Numbered from the stretch's first letter, positions 32,255 to 42,376 are shown. The stretch: DNA of 64,000 bases from Roseovarius salinarum (GCF_002834145.1 NZ_PHNT01000006.1:1-64000); one strand, 5' to 3'. The notes: generated from the letters alone by a model not told the origin. Numbers and translations are program-made.

Positions 32255-33568
32255 TCAGTTGATGGTTGCCTTCAATCCCTCGGGCTGGCCGACGACGACG
32301 AAGGTCAGTTTCTCCGGTGCCAGCAGGTCGCGTGCCACCCGGTTGACGTCCTTGCGGGTGACGGCACGCACCTTGTCGTTCCGGTTGTCGATGTAGCCGG
32401 GCGAAAGCCCTTCCATCTGCATGGCCGCGAGGATGTTGGCGATTGGCCCGTTGCCATCGAAACGAAGCGGATAGGCGCCGGTGAGATAGGTCTTCGCGTC
32501 CTTGAGCTCCTCGGCGGTCACGCCGTCCTCGCGCATCCGGCGCCACTGGTCGCGGATGACCGCGATGGCCTCGGCGATACGGTCGTTCGACGAGGACACC
32601 GACCCCATCCAGAGTTGTGCATGATCGCGATCCACGAGGTAGGAATAGACACCGTAGGTCAGCCCGCGCTTTTCGCGCACCTCGTTCATCAGCCGGCTCT
32701 CGAACGAGCCCCCGCCGAGAATGTGGTTGAGTATGTAGGCGGCGAAGAAATCCGGGTCGTCCCTGTCGATGCCGGGTTGCGCCAGCATGGCCACGGATTG
32801 CGGCGTGTCGAAGTCCACAACCTTTGTGCCGCCGGGCAGGTTCGGATCGGCCGGCCCGGGCAGGGCTGCGCCGGTCTCGGGCAGGTCGCCGAGCAACCGG
32901 TCGAGCAGGGCCGACAGCGTCTCGGCGTCGATGTCCCCGACGGCGCTGACGTAAACCCGGTCGCGCGCCAGCGCGGCGCGGTGGGCTTTCACGATGTCCT
33001 CGCGCGTCAGGCCGGTGACCGATCGAGTCGTGCCGTTCCTGGAGCGGGCGTAGGGATGGTCGCCGAACACGAGCTTGTCGAAGGCGCGGCCTGCGATCGC
33101 CCGCGGTTCCGTCTTGTCCGACCGAATCACCGAAAGGACCTGCCCCCGGACGCGTTCCAGCGCCTTTTCCGAGAACGTCGGGTTCACGAGGCTTTCGCGC
33201 AGCAGCCGCACCGACTCGGCGCGGTTCTCGGTCAGGAACTTGGCCGAAATGGACACGGCGTCGTCGCTGGTTTCATATTCGAAGGAGGTCGCCAGACGCT
33301 CGGTCGCGCGGGCGAAGGCGCGCGCATCCATGTCACCGGCCCCTTCCTCAAGCAGGCCCGACATCAGGTTCGTGGCCCCCGACTTGCCCGCCGGGTCGAG
33401 CGCCGCGCCGCCGCGGAACCGCAGTTCGAGCGCGACGAAGGGGATGCTGTGATCCTCCACGAGCCACGCGTCGATGCCGCCCGGCGTCGTGACCTCCCGA
33501 ATGTCGATCTCCGCCTGCGCAGGCGCGGCGGCCAGAAACGCCAGAGCGGCGAAAGCCAGACGGATCAT
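32255..33568 (-). CDS. M16 peptidase-family protein, probably non-catalytic partner, 437 aa
   Basis: Exported (signal 'LAFAALAFLAAAPAQA'). It has the two-lobed M16 fold: 'VALELRFRGGAALDPAGKSG' around residue 50 corresponds to the region where active members carry HxxEH, but no such motif is present. The C-terminal 'YLVDRDHAQLWMGSVSSSND' and R/Y pair region 'LTGAYPLRFDGNGPIAN' are retained. In M16B pairs one subunit is catalytic and the other supplies the R-Y substrate pocket, so this is the likely partner of the upstream HFLEH protein. Its ATG overlaps the upstream stop (ATGA), supporting a 1:1 complex. Confidence 0.88.
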   Translation of the reverse strand: MIRLAFAALAFLAAAPAQAEIDIREVTTPGGIDAWLVEDHSIPFVALELRFRGGAALDPAGKSGATNLMSGLLEEGAGDMDARAFARATERLATSFEYETSDDAVSISAKFLTENRAESVRLLRESLVNPTFSEKALERVRGQVLSVIRSDKTEPRAIAGRAFDKLVFGDHPYARSRNGTTRSVTGLTREDIVKAHRAALARDRVYVSAVGDIDAETLSALLDRLLGDLPETGAALPGPADPNLPGGTKVVDFDTPQSVAMLAQPGIDRDDPDFFAAYILNHILGGGSFESRLMNEVREKRGLTYGVYSYLVDRDHAQLWMGSVSSSNDRIAEAIAVIRDQWRRMREDGVTAEELKDAKTYLTGAYPLRFDGNGPIANILAAMQMEGLSPGYIDNRNDKVRAVTRKDVNRVARDLLAPEKLTFVVVGQPEGLKATIN

Positions 33569-34908
33569 TGCGTCACCTCCGGGGTTTTCAGGTGGGCGGT
33601 CACGGCGCGCTTGCGGTCAAGAACGTCGCGCGCCGCGTTCAGGATGTCCTTTTCGGTCACGTCCTGGAGGATCTCCGGCCAGGCGTGCACGTCGTCCACC
33701 GTCAGGCCCTGTGTCAGGGCGCGGCCGTAGCGCCGGGCGCGTGCCGTCACGTCGTCGCGCTCGTAGATCCGCGAGGCACGGATCTGTGTCTTGATCCGGG
33801 CCAACTGGTCGTCGTCGATGCCCGTGGCCAGCAGTTCCTCGAGCACCCTGTCCATCGCCGTTTCGGCTTGCTCCAGGGTCACACCCGCGGCCGGCACGAC
33901 CGTCAGGTTGAACGTCGTGTCGTCAAGCGACATTCCGCGGTACCATGCGGAGGTGTAGACCGCCGTCTTGTTCTCGAACTGGAGTTCCCGATTGAGCATG
34001 GAGGTCTGGCCCCCGCCAAGGATTTCGGCCAGAAGTGTCAGTGCGGCCGCACGTTCCTGCGCGCCGCTGTCGCGTTCCGGGGCAAGGTAGGAGCGGCTGA
34101 CGTAGGGCTGGGACACGCGCGGATCCTCGAGCACCAGGCGCCGCTCGGCCAGTTGTCGCGGCTCCTGCGGGCGTGCGCGTTCGGGCAGGTCGGGGTTGGC
34201 GGGAAGGGGGCCGTAGTGCTTTTCGGCCAGGGTGCGCACCTGCTGGGTGGTGACGTCGCCGGCGACCACGAGAACGGCGTTGTTCGGTGCATAGTAGGTG
34301 CGATAGTGGTCCATCGTCGCCTCCATGCCCAGTTCGGACATCTCGGCCTGCCAGCCGATGATGGGGGTGCCGTAGGGATGGTTCAGGTATTGCGCGGCCC
34401 TTTGCTGTTCCCGCAAAAGGGCGCCGGGATTGTTCTCGACCCTTTGGTTGCGTTCCTCGATGATGACGTTGCGCTCGGTCTTGATGTCGGTCTCGGTCAG
34501 GCGCAGATCGACCATCCTGTCGGCTTCCATCTGCATCATCCGGCCCAGACGGTCCGCGGCCACGCGCTGGAAATAGGCCGTGTAATCCTGGCTGGTGAAG
34601 GCGTTGTCACTGCCGCCGTGGCGCGCCACCGTGGCGGAGAACTCGCCGGAGTCCAGGTCGTCAGTGGCCTTGAACATCAGGTGTTCCAGGAAATGCGCGA
34701 CCCCGGAAACGCCGGGGCGTTCATCCGCCGCCCCCGCGCGGTACCACACCATGTGCACCGCCACCGGGGCGCGGTGATCCTCGATCACCACGACCTCCAT
34801 GCCGTTGTCGAGCGCGAAGCGCGTCACGTCGTCTGCCGGTGTCGTGGCGGCCTGCACCGGCAGGGCGAGGCCTGCCGCCAGCAGGAGAGGTCCGATCAGT
34901 CTGAGCAT
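33565..34908 (-). CDS. M16-family zinc metallopeptidase (catalytic subunit), 447 aa
   Basis: Periplasmic peptidase with signal peptide ('LIGPLLLAAGLALPVQA'). The inverted zinc motif 'AHFLEHLMF' lies at around residue 70 and the third ligand Glu in 'ERNVIIEERNQRVENN' around 150. The inactive-lobe features follow ('SQPYVSRSYLAPERD', 'AEILGGGQTSMLNREL'). ATG 34908 has AAGGA upstream and gives the signal peptide directly; a 13-codon extension is possible but lacks one. It is followed without gap by the partner gene, and DUF3035, lspA and purH lie upstream in the same direction, a conserved Rhodobacterales order. Confidence 0.92.
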   Translation of the reverse strand: MLRLIGPLLLAAGLALPVQAATTPADDVTRFALDNGMEVVVIEDHRAPVAVHMVWYRAGAADERPGVSGVAHFLEHLMFKATDDLDSGEFSATVARHGGSDNAFTSQDYTAYFQRVAADRLGRMMQMEADRMVDLRLTETDIKTERNVIIEERNQRVENNPGALLREQQRAAQYLNHPYGTPIIGWQAEMSELGMEATMDHYRTYYAPNNAVLVVAGDVTTQQVRTLAEKHYGPLPANPDLPERARPQEPRQLAERRLVLEDPRVSQPYVSRSYLAPERDSGAQERAAALTLLAEILGGGQTSMLNRELQFENKTAVYTSAWYRGMSLDDTTFNLTVVPAAGVTLEQAETAMDRVLEELLATGIDDDQLARIKTQIRASRIYERDDVTARARRYGRALTQGLTVDDVHAWPEILQDVTEKDILNAARDVLDRKRAVTAHLKTPEVTQ

Positions 34909-34998
34909 CGCGTGCTGTCCTTCACAAGCCGTGCCTGCATCAGACATACAGCGATGCCGCGTTTGTTCAAGCCGCCGCCGTCGGTGCGGCGGGGACGA

Positions 34999-35541
34999 TC
35001 AGAACCGTTCTTCGGGTTCCGGTGGGGCCGATGGCACCGTCACCCCGCGCCGGCGCAGGCGACGCAGTTCGGCATAGGGGTCCAGCCATTGCTGGCGGTA
35101 GGCTTCCGTGTAGCTGTCGTAGGGACCGATCCCCAGCAGGTTCAGCCTGCCCTTGCGACGCCGCAGCTCGCGGTCTTCCCTTGCCACTTTCTGGCGGATA
35201 CCTTCCGGTGCGCCATAACGGTCGGCGTGCCGCACCAGCGCACTGTCGGCCTTGGGGACGCCCCCGGCCGCCGAGCCGTCTGGTCGCCCGCCGAGCGCCG
35301 CGATGCCTTCGGCCTTGGGGTTCTGGTCGGTGCGGTTGCTCCCGCCCGGGGTCGGCGGTGGCAGCTCCGAGTAGTTCTCGGGTGCCTCGAGCGGCTTGTT
35401 GGGTATGATCGAGAACTCGTCGGGGCCGTCGTCGGGATTGCGGATCTTGGACAGCTGCTTGACCTCGCCGGAACTGCACGCCGCCAGCCCGAGCGCCGTC
35501 ACCATAACAAGTATCAATCCCCGCGACATGCTCATCGCCAT
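34999..35541 (-). CDS. DUF3035 lipoprotein, 180 aa
   Basis: Lipoprotein signal with lipobox 'GLAAC' (Cys about residue 22). After it comes 'NPDDGPDEFSIIPNKPLEAP', the signature of DUF3035, then 'NYSELPPPTPGGSNRTD'. The rest is Arg- and Pro-rich, with 'DRYGAPEGIRQKVAREDREL' probably helical. The family is restricted to alphaproteobacteria and often named as a beta-barrel-assembly-type or hypothetical lipoprotein; its role is not established to my knowledge. It lies 46 bases after lspA, whose product matures lipoproteins, and 90 bases before the M16 pair. Confidence 0.88.
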   Translation of the reverse strand: MAMSMSRGLILVMVTALGLAACSSGEVKQLSKIRNPDDGPDEFSIIPNKPLEAPENYSELPPPTPGGSNRTDQNPKAEGIAALGGRPDGSAAGGVPKADSALVRHADRYGAPEGIRQKVAREDRELRRRKGRLNLLGIGPYDSYTEAYRQQWLDPYAELRRLRRRGVTVPSAPPEPEERF

Positions 35542-35587
35542 ACTCCTGAAGGTTTGCCGCCAGCCTTATCGCATCGCCGCGCCGAGG

Positions 35588-36058
35588 TCACGGGGCCTTT
35601 TTGTCGGTGGAAAAGACGATCAGCCCCAGCGCGCCGGCAAACACGGCGACATCGGCGACATTGAACGAGAACGGGTTGTCGATGCCGCAGCAGGACATGT
35701 TCACGAAATCTGCCACGGCGCCGTAAAGCAGCCGGTCGACGACGTTGCCCAGCGCGCCGCCCACCAGCAGCCCGGCCGAGATCCGCTGCCACGGGCCGGC
35801 AGGATCGCGGTGCACCCACCACACCACCGCCAGGCAGATGGCCACTGCCACGGCGATCAGGATCCAGCGGGTCAGCCCCGCCTCGCCCGAGAGCAGCCCG
35901 AAGTTGATGCCCGTGTTCCAGGCCATGCGGAAATTCAGGTAGGGTGGCCAGAAATCGATGCTGCCCACGCGCTGCAGGCCCATCGCGTGCACGACGATGT
36001 ACTTCGTGACCTGGTCGGCGAGGAAAACCCAGAACCCTGTCCAGAAGACCGTTTTCAT
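35588..36058 (-). CDS. lspA: Lipoprotein signal peptidase II, 156 aa
   Basis: Inner-membrane aspartic protease that removes the signal peptide from diacylglyceryl-modified prolipoproteins. It has four hydrophobic helices; 'RMAWNTGINFGL' around residue 47 matches the conserved NxGxxF segment. The two catalytic aspartates are in 'NVVDRLLYGAVADFVN' around residues 108-118. The length is standard. It starts 10 bases after the purH stop and is followed by a lipoprotein gene, so purH-lspA-DUF3035 are likely one transcript. Confidence 0.95.
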   Translation of the reverse strand: MKTVFWTGFWVFLADQVTKYIVVHAMGLQRVGSIDFWPPYLNFRMAWNTGINFGLLSGEAGLTRWILIAVAVAICLAVVWWVHRDPAGPWQRISAGLLVGGALGNVVDRLLYGAVADFVNMSCCGIDNPFSFNVADVAVFAGALGLIVFSTDKKAP

Positions 36059-36068
36059 TCCGTGCCCC

Positions 36069-37658
36069 CTAGTGCCGGAAGTGGCGCATGCCGGTGAAGA
36101 TCATCGCCAGCCCGGCTTCGTCGGCGGCGGCGATGACCTCGTCGTCGCGCATCGACCCGCCCGGCTGGATCACCGCGGTCGCACCGGCCTCTGCCGCTGT
36201 CAACAGCCCGTCGGGGAAGGGAAAGAACGCGTCCGATGCCACGGCCGACCCTTTCGTGGGCGCCTCGGCCAGTCCGAGCGCCTCGGCCATGTCGGCGGAT
36301 TTCCGCGCGGCGATGCGGCAGCTGTCAACGCGGCTCATCTGGCCCGCGCCGATCCCCACGGTGGCGCCGCCGCGGGCATAGACGATGGCGTTGGATTTCA
36401 CGTGCTTGGCGACGCGCCACGCGAAGAGCATGTCGGCCATCTCCTGCGCGTCGGGCGCGCGTTTCGTGACCACCTTCAGGTCGCTTTCATGCCGGTGGCC
36501 GTTGTCGCGGTCCTGCACGAGCATGCCGCCCGAGACCTGGCGCAGCGCCAGGCCGGCCTCGGCCGGGTTGGCCAGCCCCGGCGCCAGAAGAAGCCGCAGG
36601 TTCTTCTTCTTCGCGAAGATGTCGCGCGCGTCGTAGTGGACCGCCGGGGCGATCACGACCTCGGTGAAAATCTGCGTGATCTCGCCTGCGGTCTCCACGT
36701 CGAGCGGCTGGTTGAGCGCGACGATGCCGCCGAAGGCGCTGGTGCGGTCGCAGTCGTAGGCGTTCCTGTAGGCCGCCCTGAGCGTGTCGGCCCGCGCCAC
36801 GCCGCAGGGATTGGCATGCTTGATGATCGCGCAGGCCGGCCCGTCGCCCGGCAGGAACTCGCTGACCAGCTCGAAGGCCGCGTCGGTGTCGTTGATGTTG
36901 TTGTAGGACAGTTCCTTGCCCTGAAGCTGCTCGGCGGTGGCCACGCCGGGGCGGTCCGTCCCGTCGGTATAGAAGGCGGCCTGCTGGTGCGGGTTCTCGC
37001 CGTAGCGCAGGGTTTGAGACAGCGTCCCGGCAAAGGTGCGCCGCCGCGGCGCGGGTTCGTCCAGCGCGGTCGCCATCCAGTTCGAGACGGCCGCGTCATA
37101 GGCCGCCGTGCGGCCGTAGGCCGTGAGCGCCAGTTTCTGCCGGAACGCCAGCGAGGTCTGCCCGTCGTTGGCCTTGAGCTCCTCGAGCAGCGGCGCGTAG
37201 TCGGCCACGTCGACGACCACGCCCACCGCGTCGTGGTTCTTGGCGGCCGCGCGGATCATCGCCGGCCCACCGATATCGATGTTCTCGATGCAGGTGGCGT
37301 GGTCGGCGCCCTTGGCGACCGTCTCTTCGAAGGGATACAGGTTGACGACCAGCAGGTCGATGGGCCGGATGCCGTGGGTGGCCATTGCCCCCATGTGGTC
37401 CTCGTCGTCGCGCCGGCCCAGCAGCGCGCCGTGCACGACAGGATGCAGCGTCTTCACGCGACCGTCCATCATCTCGGGATAGCCGGTCAGATCGGCCACG
37501 TCGCGCACCGCCAGCCCGGCCTCGCGCAGTGTCCGTGCCGTCCCCCCGGTCGAGACCAGCTCGACGCCGCGGGCGGCAAGCGCCTCACCCAACTCGACGA
37601 GGCCGGTCTTGTCGGAAACGGAAAGAAGCGCACGGCGCAGGGGCACGAGATCGGTCAT
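36069..37658 (-). CDS. purH: Bifunctional AICAR formyltransferase / IMP cyclohydrolase, 529 aa
   Basis: Last two steps of purine synthesis to IMP. The N-terminal IMP cyclohydrolase domain (residues ~1-200) has '[20 protein letters not shown]', '[15 protein letters not shown]' and 'GGRVKTLHP'-type '[20 protein letters not shown]'. The C-terminal AICAR transformylase domain has '[14 protein letters not shown]' around residue 215 and the catalytic Lys-His in '[13 protein letters not shown]' around 265. '[28 protein letters not shown]' (split here into known blocks) lies near 430. Length is normal. It sits between the heparinase-like gene and lspA, all on the minus strand. Confidence 0.97.
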   Translation of the reverse strand: MTDLVPLRRALLSVSDKTGLVELGEALAARGVELVSTGGTARTLREAGLAVRDVADLTGYPEMMDGRVKTLHPVVHGALLGRRDDEDHMGAMATHGIRPIDLLVVNLYPFEETVAKGADHATCIENIDIGGPAMIRAAAKNHDAVGVVVDVADYAPLLEELKANDGQTSLAFRQKLALTAYGRTAAYDAAVSNWMATALDEPAPRRRTFAGTLSQTLRYGENPHQQAAFYTDGTDRPGVATAEQLQGKELSYNNINDTDAAFELVSEFLPGDGPACAIIKHANPCGVARADTLRAAYRNAYDCDRTSAFGGIVALNQPLDVETAGEITQIFTEVVIAPAVHYDARDIFAKKKNLRLLLAPGLANPAEAGLALRQVSGGMLVQDRDNGHRHESDLKVVTKRAPDAQEMADMLFAWRVAKHVKSNAIVYARGGATVGIGAGQMSRVDSCRIAARKSADMAEALGLAEAPTKGSAVASDAFFPFPDGLLTAAEAGATAVIQPGGSMRDDEVIAAADEAGLAMIFTGMRHFRH

Positions 37659-37686
37659 GTCAAAGGCGTCCTGGGTCGGGTTGAGG

Positions 37687-39429
37687 TCAGTCGTCGAATG
37701 TCGGGTCCACGGGGTCCTGCTTCAGGTCGCGCACGCCAACCGGCGTATCCTGCGCCTTCGACAGCGACCACCGCGCGCGTGTCGCATAATCCATCGCGCG
37801 GCCCGATAGAACGATCTGTTTGGTCGCACGCGGTTTCAGCCGGTTCTTTTCCAGGTAGACGGACTGTTCAAGCGACAATTCGGTCTCGCCGTCGCCCCGG
37901 AACACCCAGATCTCCCCGCTCTTGAGTGCCATGGACACTGCCGTGCCGCCCATGTCGAGGGCCGCGTCGACGTCGGGGTGCAGGTGGAAATGGATGTCGA
38001 AGGGGATCCCGTCCATCTCCAGGCTCGCGCGGGCCTTGTCGAAACGCTTCTTCTGCGATTCGCGGATCGCCACGATCAGGTCCTCGCCCGCCAGCCCGCG
38101 GCCGTCGAAGGTCACTTCGAGCCTGCGGCCGTGGATCAGTCCGAACTCGGCGCCATAGCCGTCGTGCCCGCCCTCGAAGCGCAGCCCGTCGGGCGCCTGG
38201 CTCATTTTCACGGGGACGTCGCGCGGGCCTTGGGCCAGCGGTTCGGGGTAGGTGCCGCCGCGCTTGAGCCGGGCGCACGACTGTCCCGCGATCACGAGCG
38301 TGGAATGCGATGGCGTCGCCCGGCCGACGCGCCGCCATTCGGCGCCGAAGCTGACCCCGGAGCCGCAGTTGACGATCAGGGGGCGCCGCCCTGAGGTGAG
38401 TTCGAACGCCAGGGCGGAGGCGTGGGCATTGACCGAGGCCGCCCCCCTGGGGGGCGGGGCCGCGTCGACGATGACGCTCGTGCGCCCTGCGCTGAGCCGC
38501 GCGTAACCCATCGACAGCCCGTCGGGCGCACGGGTCTTGACGCCGCTGGCCGCCAGCGCGTGATCCAGCCGCCCTTCCAGCCCGCGCCCGCCACCGTGGA
38601 ACCGGGCGAGGCCACCGTCGGCATGGCGCAGGGTGCGCAGCGTTGGGGCGATCCGCTCGATCGCCGCCCAGTGGGCATGTCCCGGCGCGTGGCCGGATTC
38701 GCTGAGCGCCGCCGCCGCCCAGGTCAGCAGGGTGAAGACCTCGAGCAGCTCCTCGGGGTTGCGTGTGGGCAACCCGCCCTGGGTGTCGATCTGTGTCTCG
38801 CACGCGTCGGCCAGCGCGGCCACGGCCGGGGCCACATGCGCATGCATCCCCTCCAGCGAGAGCCCGGCGTAGATCAGCCCGGTGAGCGCCTCGAACCGCG
38901 GCAGGCCGGGGGGTGCACTGCGCCAGCGCCGCCCGAGGAAGATGGTCTGCTGTGCCAGCGAGCGATAGAAGGCCGCCGAAGCGTCCGCATCCTGCCCGCT
39001 GAGGACGAACAGGGCGTGGTTGATCCAGCGGATCAGCCGCCGCCCCGTCAGTTCCGGTGTCCAGCCCGGCCCCCGGCCTTGGCCGTACCGGGCGATCCAC
39101 TGCCACAGCCAGTCCTTCGCACAGCGCCGCGCGGGGGCGTCGCCCGTGGCCGCGAGGTCGTCGAGCCAGCCGAACCCGTGCAATGCCTGCGCGAAGGCCG
39201 CGTCGGGCGGGTCTATGTCCCACGGGCTTGCCTCCGGGGCCTGCACCAGGTGGCCGGCGAACTGGAAATTGCCTGCCACGAGTTGCCGGCCCCGCGCGAA
39301 ACTGCCGATCGTGCGCGGCTCGGGCTGGGACAGGAAGGCTGTCGCGGGGCGCGTCAAAGCCGAGCGGCGCGCCTGAACGCGGTTCATCAGGCGCGTCCAT
39401 CGTGCGGACAGCTTTTCGGGTTTCGACAT
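37687..39429 (-). CDS. Heparinase II/III-family protein, 580 aa
   Basis: It has an N-terminal alpha/alpha toroid (residues ~50-320, '[20 protein letters not shown]', '[20 protein letters not shown]') and a C-terminal beta-sandwich ('[20 protein letters not shown]', 'SHSTLVIAG'), the architecture of heparinase II/III and alginate lyase-like enzymes. No signal peptide is visible, unlike secreted lyases. The family member next to purH and rsmB is conserved across Rhodobacterales, which argues for a housekeeping envelope role rather than polysaccharide feeding, but none is proven. The start at 39429 ('[11 protein letters not shown]') is plausible though weakly supported. Confidence 0.85.
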   Translation of the reverse strand: MSKPEKLSARWTRLMNRVQARRSALTRPATAFLSQPEPRTIGSFARGRQLVAGNFQFAGHLVQAPEASPWDIDPPDAAFAQALHGFGWLDDLAATGDAPARRCAKDWLWQWIARYGQGRGPGWTPELTGRRLIRWINHALFVLSGQDADASAAFYRSLAQQTIFLGRRWRSAPPGLPRFEALTGLIYAGLSLEGMHAHVAPAVAALADACETQIDTQGGLPTRNPEELLEVFTLLTWAAAALSESGHAPGHAHWAAIERIAPTLRTLRHADGGLARFHGGGRGLEGRLDHALAASGVKTRAPDGLSMGYARLSAGRTSVIVDAAPPPRGAASVNAHASALAFELTSGRRPLIVNCGSGVSFGAEWRRVGRATPSHSTLVIAGQSCARLKRGGTYPEPLAQGPRDVPVKMSQAPDGLRFEGGHDGYGAEFGLIHGRRLEVTFDGRGLAGEDLIVAIRESQKKRFDKARASLEMDGIPFDIHFHLHPDVDAALDMGGTAVSMALKSGEIWVFRGDGETELSLEQSVYLEKNRLKPRATKQIVLSGRAMDYATRARWSLSKAQDTPVGVRDLKQDPVDPTFDD

Positions 39430-39534
39430 CGGGCTCGGCCTCGGGACGCTCTTGGCGGCGTTGTTGCGGACACTATACCCTGACGCCGCGCGCGAGTCAC
39501 GGTGTTCCCGCGCGCCAGGGGCGCAACGGGCGCC

Positions 39535-40803
39535 TCATGGCCGAAGGCAGGCGATGAAAAACCCGTCCATGCCGCCCAGCTCCGGCCAGAAATCCGGCCG
39601 CAGGCGCAACCCGCCGTCGGCGGTCCGCCACTGCGGGTCCACGCCGGGCAGGTCGCCCGCCGCCGCGTCAACCTGCAGACGCGGGTGCCGTTGCAGCGCC
39701 GCCGCGATCTGCCGCTCGCCCTCTTCCGGCAGTAGCGAGCAGGTGCAGAACACCAGCCGCCCGCCCGGCTTCACCAGCGCCAGCGCATGGTCCAGCATCG
39801 CCGCCTGTGTCTTTGCCAGCGCGCCGATCTCGCGGCCGTCGCGGACGTGCGGCAGCTCGGGGTGCCGCCGGATCGTGCCCGTGGCCGAGCAGGGTGCATC
39901 CAGCAGCACGCCGTCATAAGGGCCGCCCGCATGCGCCAGCGCGTCACCGGTGATGCACTCCGCCTCCAGCCCTGTTCTGGCAAGGTTCTCGGCCAGCCGC
40001 TCCATCCGATCGGCGGAGTTGTCGAGCGCGGTCACCGCGGCGCCCGCGGCGGCCAGCTGCATCGTCTTGCCACCGGGCGCGGCGCAAAGGTCGAGCACAC
40101 GCTCGCCCGGGCGCGCGCCCAGGACGCGCGCCGGCAGGGCGGCGGCGGCGTCCTGCACCCACCAGTCGCCCTCGGCGTATCCCGGCAGCACCGACAGCTG
40201 GGCGCCGCGGTCAAGGCGCACGCTGCCCGTGGGCAGCAGCGTGCCGCCCACCTGCCGCGCCACCGCCGCCGCGTCGGTCCTGGCGGTCAGGTCCAGCGGG
40301 GCGCGCGCGAAATGCGCCCGTTCCATCGCCGCGACCGCATCCGACCCATAGGCGCCGATCAGCCGCTTGCGCAGCCAGGCGGGCAGCCGCGGGACCGGAA
40401 GGTCGTTCCACGCGCCGGGGCCATCGCGGGCAACCTTTCGCAGCACGGCGTTGACCAGCCCCTTGAGCGCACGGTGCTTGCGGTGCGCCGCGGCGAGCGT
40501 GACCGCGTCGTGGACGACACCGTGCGCGTCCCCGCCGGTGCACAGCTCCACCGTGGCCAGCCGCAGAAGGTTGCGCACGTGCATGGGGGGCGGTTTGCGC
40601 AGGTGCGGCTTCAGGACGCGATCCGCGCGGTCCAGCCCCCGCAGCGCATCGAGCGCGAGGCGTTGCGCGCGCGCCCGGTCTGCCGGTTCGAGAGACGCCA
40701 GCGCGCCGCTGGCCACCAGGTCGGCCATCAGCCGCCGTTCGCCCAGAACCTTGTCGAGAAGGCCGACGGCAGCGGCGCGCGCGGAGGGGGCGGCGTTTTT
40801 CAA
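39535..40803 (-). CDS. rsmB: 16S rRNA (cytosine-5)-methyltransferase, RsmB/NSUN type, 422 aa
   Basis: An N-terminal NusB-like RNA-binding domain (residues ~1-135: 'AAVGLLDKVLGERRLMADLV', 'RNLLRLATVELC') precedes a SAM-dependent methyltransferase. SAM-binding motif I is 'LDLCAAPGGKTMQLAAAG' around residue 240. The catalytic Cys pair is in 'LLDAPCSATGTIRRHPEL' around 305 and 'RLVFCTCSLLPEEGE' around 355. This two-domain layout is RsmB. The ATG at 40803 is divergent from the SdhAF4 gene. Confidence 0.92.
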   Translation of the reverse strand: MKNAAPSARAAAVGLLDKVLGERRLMADLVASGALASLEPADRARAQRLALDALRGLDRADRVLKPHLRKPPPMHVRNLLRLATVELCTGGDAHGVVHDAVTLAAAHRKHRALKGLVNAVLRKVARDGPGAWNDLPVPRLPAWLRKRLIGAYGSDAVAAMERAHFARAPLDLTARTDAAAVARQVGGTLLPTGSVRLDRGAQLSVLPGYAEGDWWVQDAAAALPARVLGARPGERVLDLCAAPGGKTMQLAAAGAAVTALDNSADRMERLAENLARTGLEAECITGDALAHAGGPYDGVLLDAPCSATGTIRRHPELPHVRDGREIGALAKTQAAMLDHALALVKPGGRLVFCTCSLLPEEGERQIAAALQRHPRLQVDAAAGDLPGVDPQWRTADGGLRLRPDFWPELGGMDGFFIACLRP

Positions 40804-40871
40804 GCGGGATTCCTTGCTGCGGTACGGAATGCGCGTATATCAAGCGTGTGGCAGCAAAGGAACCCTGCGCT

Positions 40872-41054
40872 ATGGACGACGACACGGACAAGGACGGCCT
40901 TCCCGCCGCCGCCCGCCGGGCGCTGGCCGAGGCCGCGGAGCGCCGCCGGCAGGAAGAGGCAAAGGAAATCCCGCGTGAGTACGGCGGACGCGGCGGCCCT
41001 GAGCCAGTGCGCTACGGTGACTGGGAAATCAAGGGCCGCGCCATCGACTTCTGA
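40872..41054 (+). CDS. DUF1674 / succinate dehydrogenase assembly factor 4 homologue, 60 aa
   Basis: Small soluble protein ending in the family hallmark 'YGGRGGPEPVRYGDWEIKGRAIDF' (split: 'GGPEPVRYGDWEIKGRAIDF'), nearly diagnostic for SdhAF4/DUF1674. The family binds flavinylated SdhA and helps its assembly into complex II. The N-terminal half is charged and low complexity ('ALAEAAERRRQEEAKE'). I chose ATG 40872 because AAAGGAA lies nine bases upstream; a GTG at 40848 would add eight residues. It stands alone, divergent from rsmB, with no sdh genes nearby. Confidence 0.85.
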   Translation: MDDDTDKDGLPAAARRALAEAAERRRQEEAKEIPREYGGRGGPEPVRYGDWEIKGRAIDF

Positions 41055-41065
41055 CGCGGCCGCGG

Positions 41066-41419
41066 TCAGCGCAGCCGCAGATCGGCGGACTGGCCCTGCC
41101 CGCGATCGGAGATGAAGCGCAGCGTTCGCCCCTGGACCTTCACAGCCTGGCAATTCGGGCCAAGGTCAGTGCTGCCCCAGTAGAGCGAGCGGCAGAAATA
41201 CCCCGACCGCCAGCGCCACGCGCCCGAGACGTCGCGGCCGAACGCGCGGCCCGCGATCTCGCCGTCCGGCGTCACGGCCAGCCGGATCCCGAACCGCGTC
41301 AGCTTCCGCCCATCAACGAGCGAGATGAAGCGGTCGCGGTCGTCCACCTTGTCGAAACCTTCGGCCGCGGCCGGCCCCGCCAGCCCGGCGCACAGCAGGA
41401 TGAGGATGATCGCACGCAT
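41066..41419 (-). CDS. Small secreted protein next to dapB, 117 aa
   Basis: It has a clean signal peptide ('IILILLCAGLAGPAAA') and a mature domain of about 97 residues: 'FDKVDDRDRFISLVDGRKLT', 'GEIAGRAFGRDVSGAWRWRS', 'YFCRSLYWGSTDLGPNCQAV'. The two Cys are placed to form a disulfide. Similar proteins beside dapB in Rhodobacterales are often labelled 'dihydrodipicolinate reductase' by genome software, apparently by neighbour transfer; nothing here resembles that enzyme. GGAGGG precedes the ATG at 41419. Function unknown. Confidence 0.8.
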   Translation of the reverse strand: MRAIILILLCAGLAGPAAAEGFDKVDDRDRFISLVDGRKLTRFGIRLAVTPDGEIAGRAFGRDVSGAWRWRSGYFCRSLYWGSTDLGPNCQAVKVQGRTLRFISDRGQGQSADLRLR

Positions 41420-41470
41420 GTCGCCCTCCCGAGAATACCGTTCGGGATACGCGGGCGAGGGTGCGCCGGA

Positions 41471-42289
41471 TCAGTTTTCGCGCAGGCCGAGGACGTCCAT
41501 CATGTCGTATTCCCCCGGCTTGCGCCCGATCCCCCACAGCGCGGCCTTGAGCGCACCGCGGGCGAACACCGCGCGGTCGGTGGCGATGTGGCGCAGCACG
41601 ATCCGCTCGCCCGCGGCGAGGAACATCACGTCGTGCTCGCCCACGATGTCGCCGCCGCGAATCGCGGAAAGCCCTATGTGGCCCCGTTCGCGCCGCCCCG
41701 TGATGCCGTCGCGGCCGCGATCGGCCACGTGGTCGAGCGACACGCCCCGGCCTTCGGCGGCGGCCTCGCCCAGCATCAGCGCCGTGCCCGAGGGCGCGTC
41801 GACCTTCTGGTTATGGTGCGATTCAACGATCTCGATGTCGTAATCCTCGTCCAGCGCCGCGGCGACCTTGCGCGTGAGCTGTGTCAGAAGGTTCACGCCA
41901 AGGCTCATGTTGCCGGCGCGCACCACGATGGCGTGGCGCGCAGCGGCGGCGATCGCCTCGAGGTCCTGTGCGGTCATGCCCGTGGTGCCGATGACGTGGA
42001 CGGCCCGCGCCTGCGCGGCAATCCCCGCGAACTCCACCGTTGCGGCGGGGGCGGTGAAGTCGATCACCGCGTGCGCGGGGGCGAACGCCTCCAGCGGGTC
42101 GTCGGTGACCGTCACGCCCAGGGCCGCGCCCCCCATCGCCTCGCCGGCGTCGCGGCCGATCCAGTCGTGGCCGGGGCGTTCCACCGCGCCGCTCAGGCGG
42201 GCGCGCGGGCTTTCGGTGATGGTGCGGATCAGCATCCGGCCCATCCGCCCGGAGGCGCCTGTCACGACGATGCCTGGAATTTCGCTCAT
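41471..42289 (-). CDS. dapB: 4-hydroxy-tetrahydrodipicolinate reductase, 272 aa
   Basis: Second step of the diaminopimelate/lysine branch. The NAD(P)-binding '[16 protein letters not shown]' is at residue ~8, '[15 protein letters not shown]' around 78, '[12 protein letters not shown]' around 100, and the catalytic '[21 protein letters not shown]' block (split: '[16 protein letters not shown]') around 155. The ATG at 42289 has GGAG upstream; the frame remains open to 42907 but that part is antisense to rbfA. It is divergent from rbfA with an 87-base gap. dapE, another gene of the pathway, is at the right edge of the window. Confidence 0.96.
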   Translation of the reverse strand: MSEIPGIVVTGASGRMGRMLIRTITESPRARLSGAVERPGHDWIGRDAGEAMGGAALGVTVTDDPLEAFAPAHAVIDFTAPAATVEFAGIAAQARAVHVIGTTGMTAQDLEAIAAAARHAIVVRAGNMSLGVNLLTQLTRKVAAALDEDYDIEIVESHHNQKVDAPSGTALMLGEAAAEGRGVSLDHVADRGRDGITGRRERGHIGLSAIRGGDIVGEHDVMFLAAGERIVLRHIATDRAVFARGALKAALWGIGRKPGEYDMMDVLGLREN

Positions 42290-42376
42290 CCGTATTCTCC
42301 GGTTCGCTGGTTTTGTCCTGCTTAGCGCGGGCATCGGCGCTTGGCAAAACTTCTGCGAACCCTTAGATGCTCGGCC

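Noticed and set aside
41066-41419. A second dihydrodipicolinate reductase beside dapB
   Set aside because: Only 117 residues with a signal peptide and no NAD-binding or catalytic motifs; that label would be neighbour transfer.
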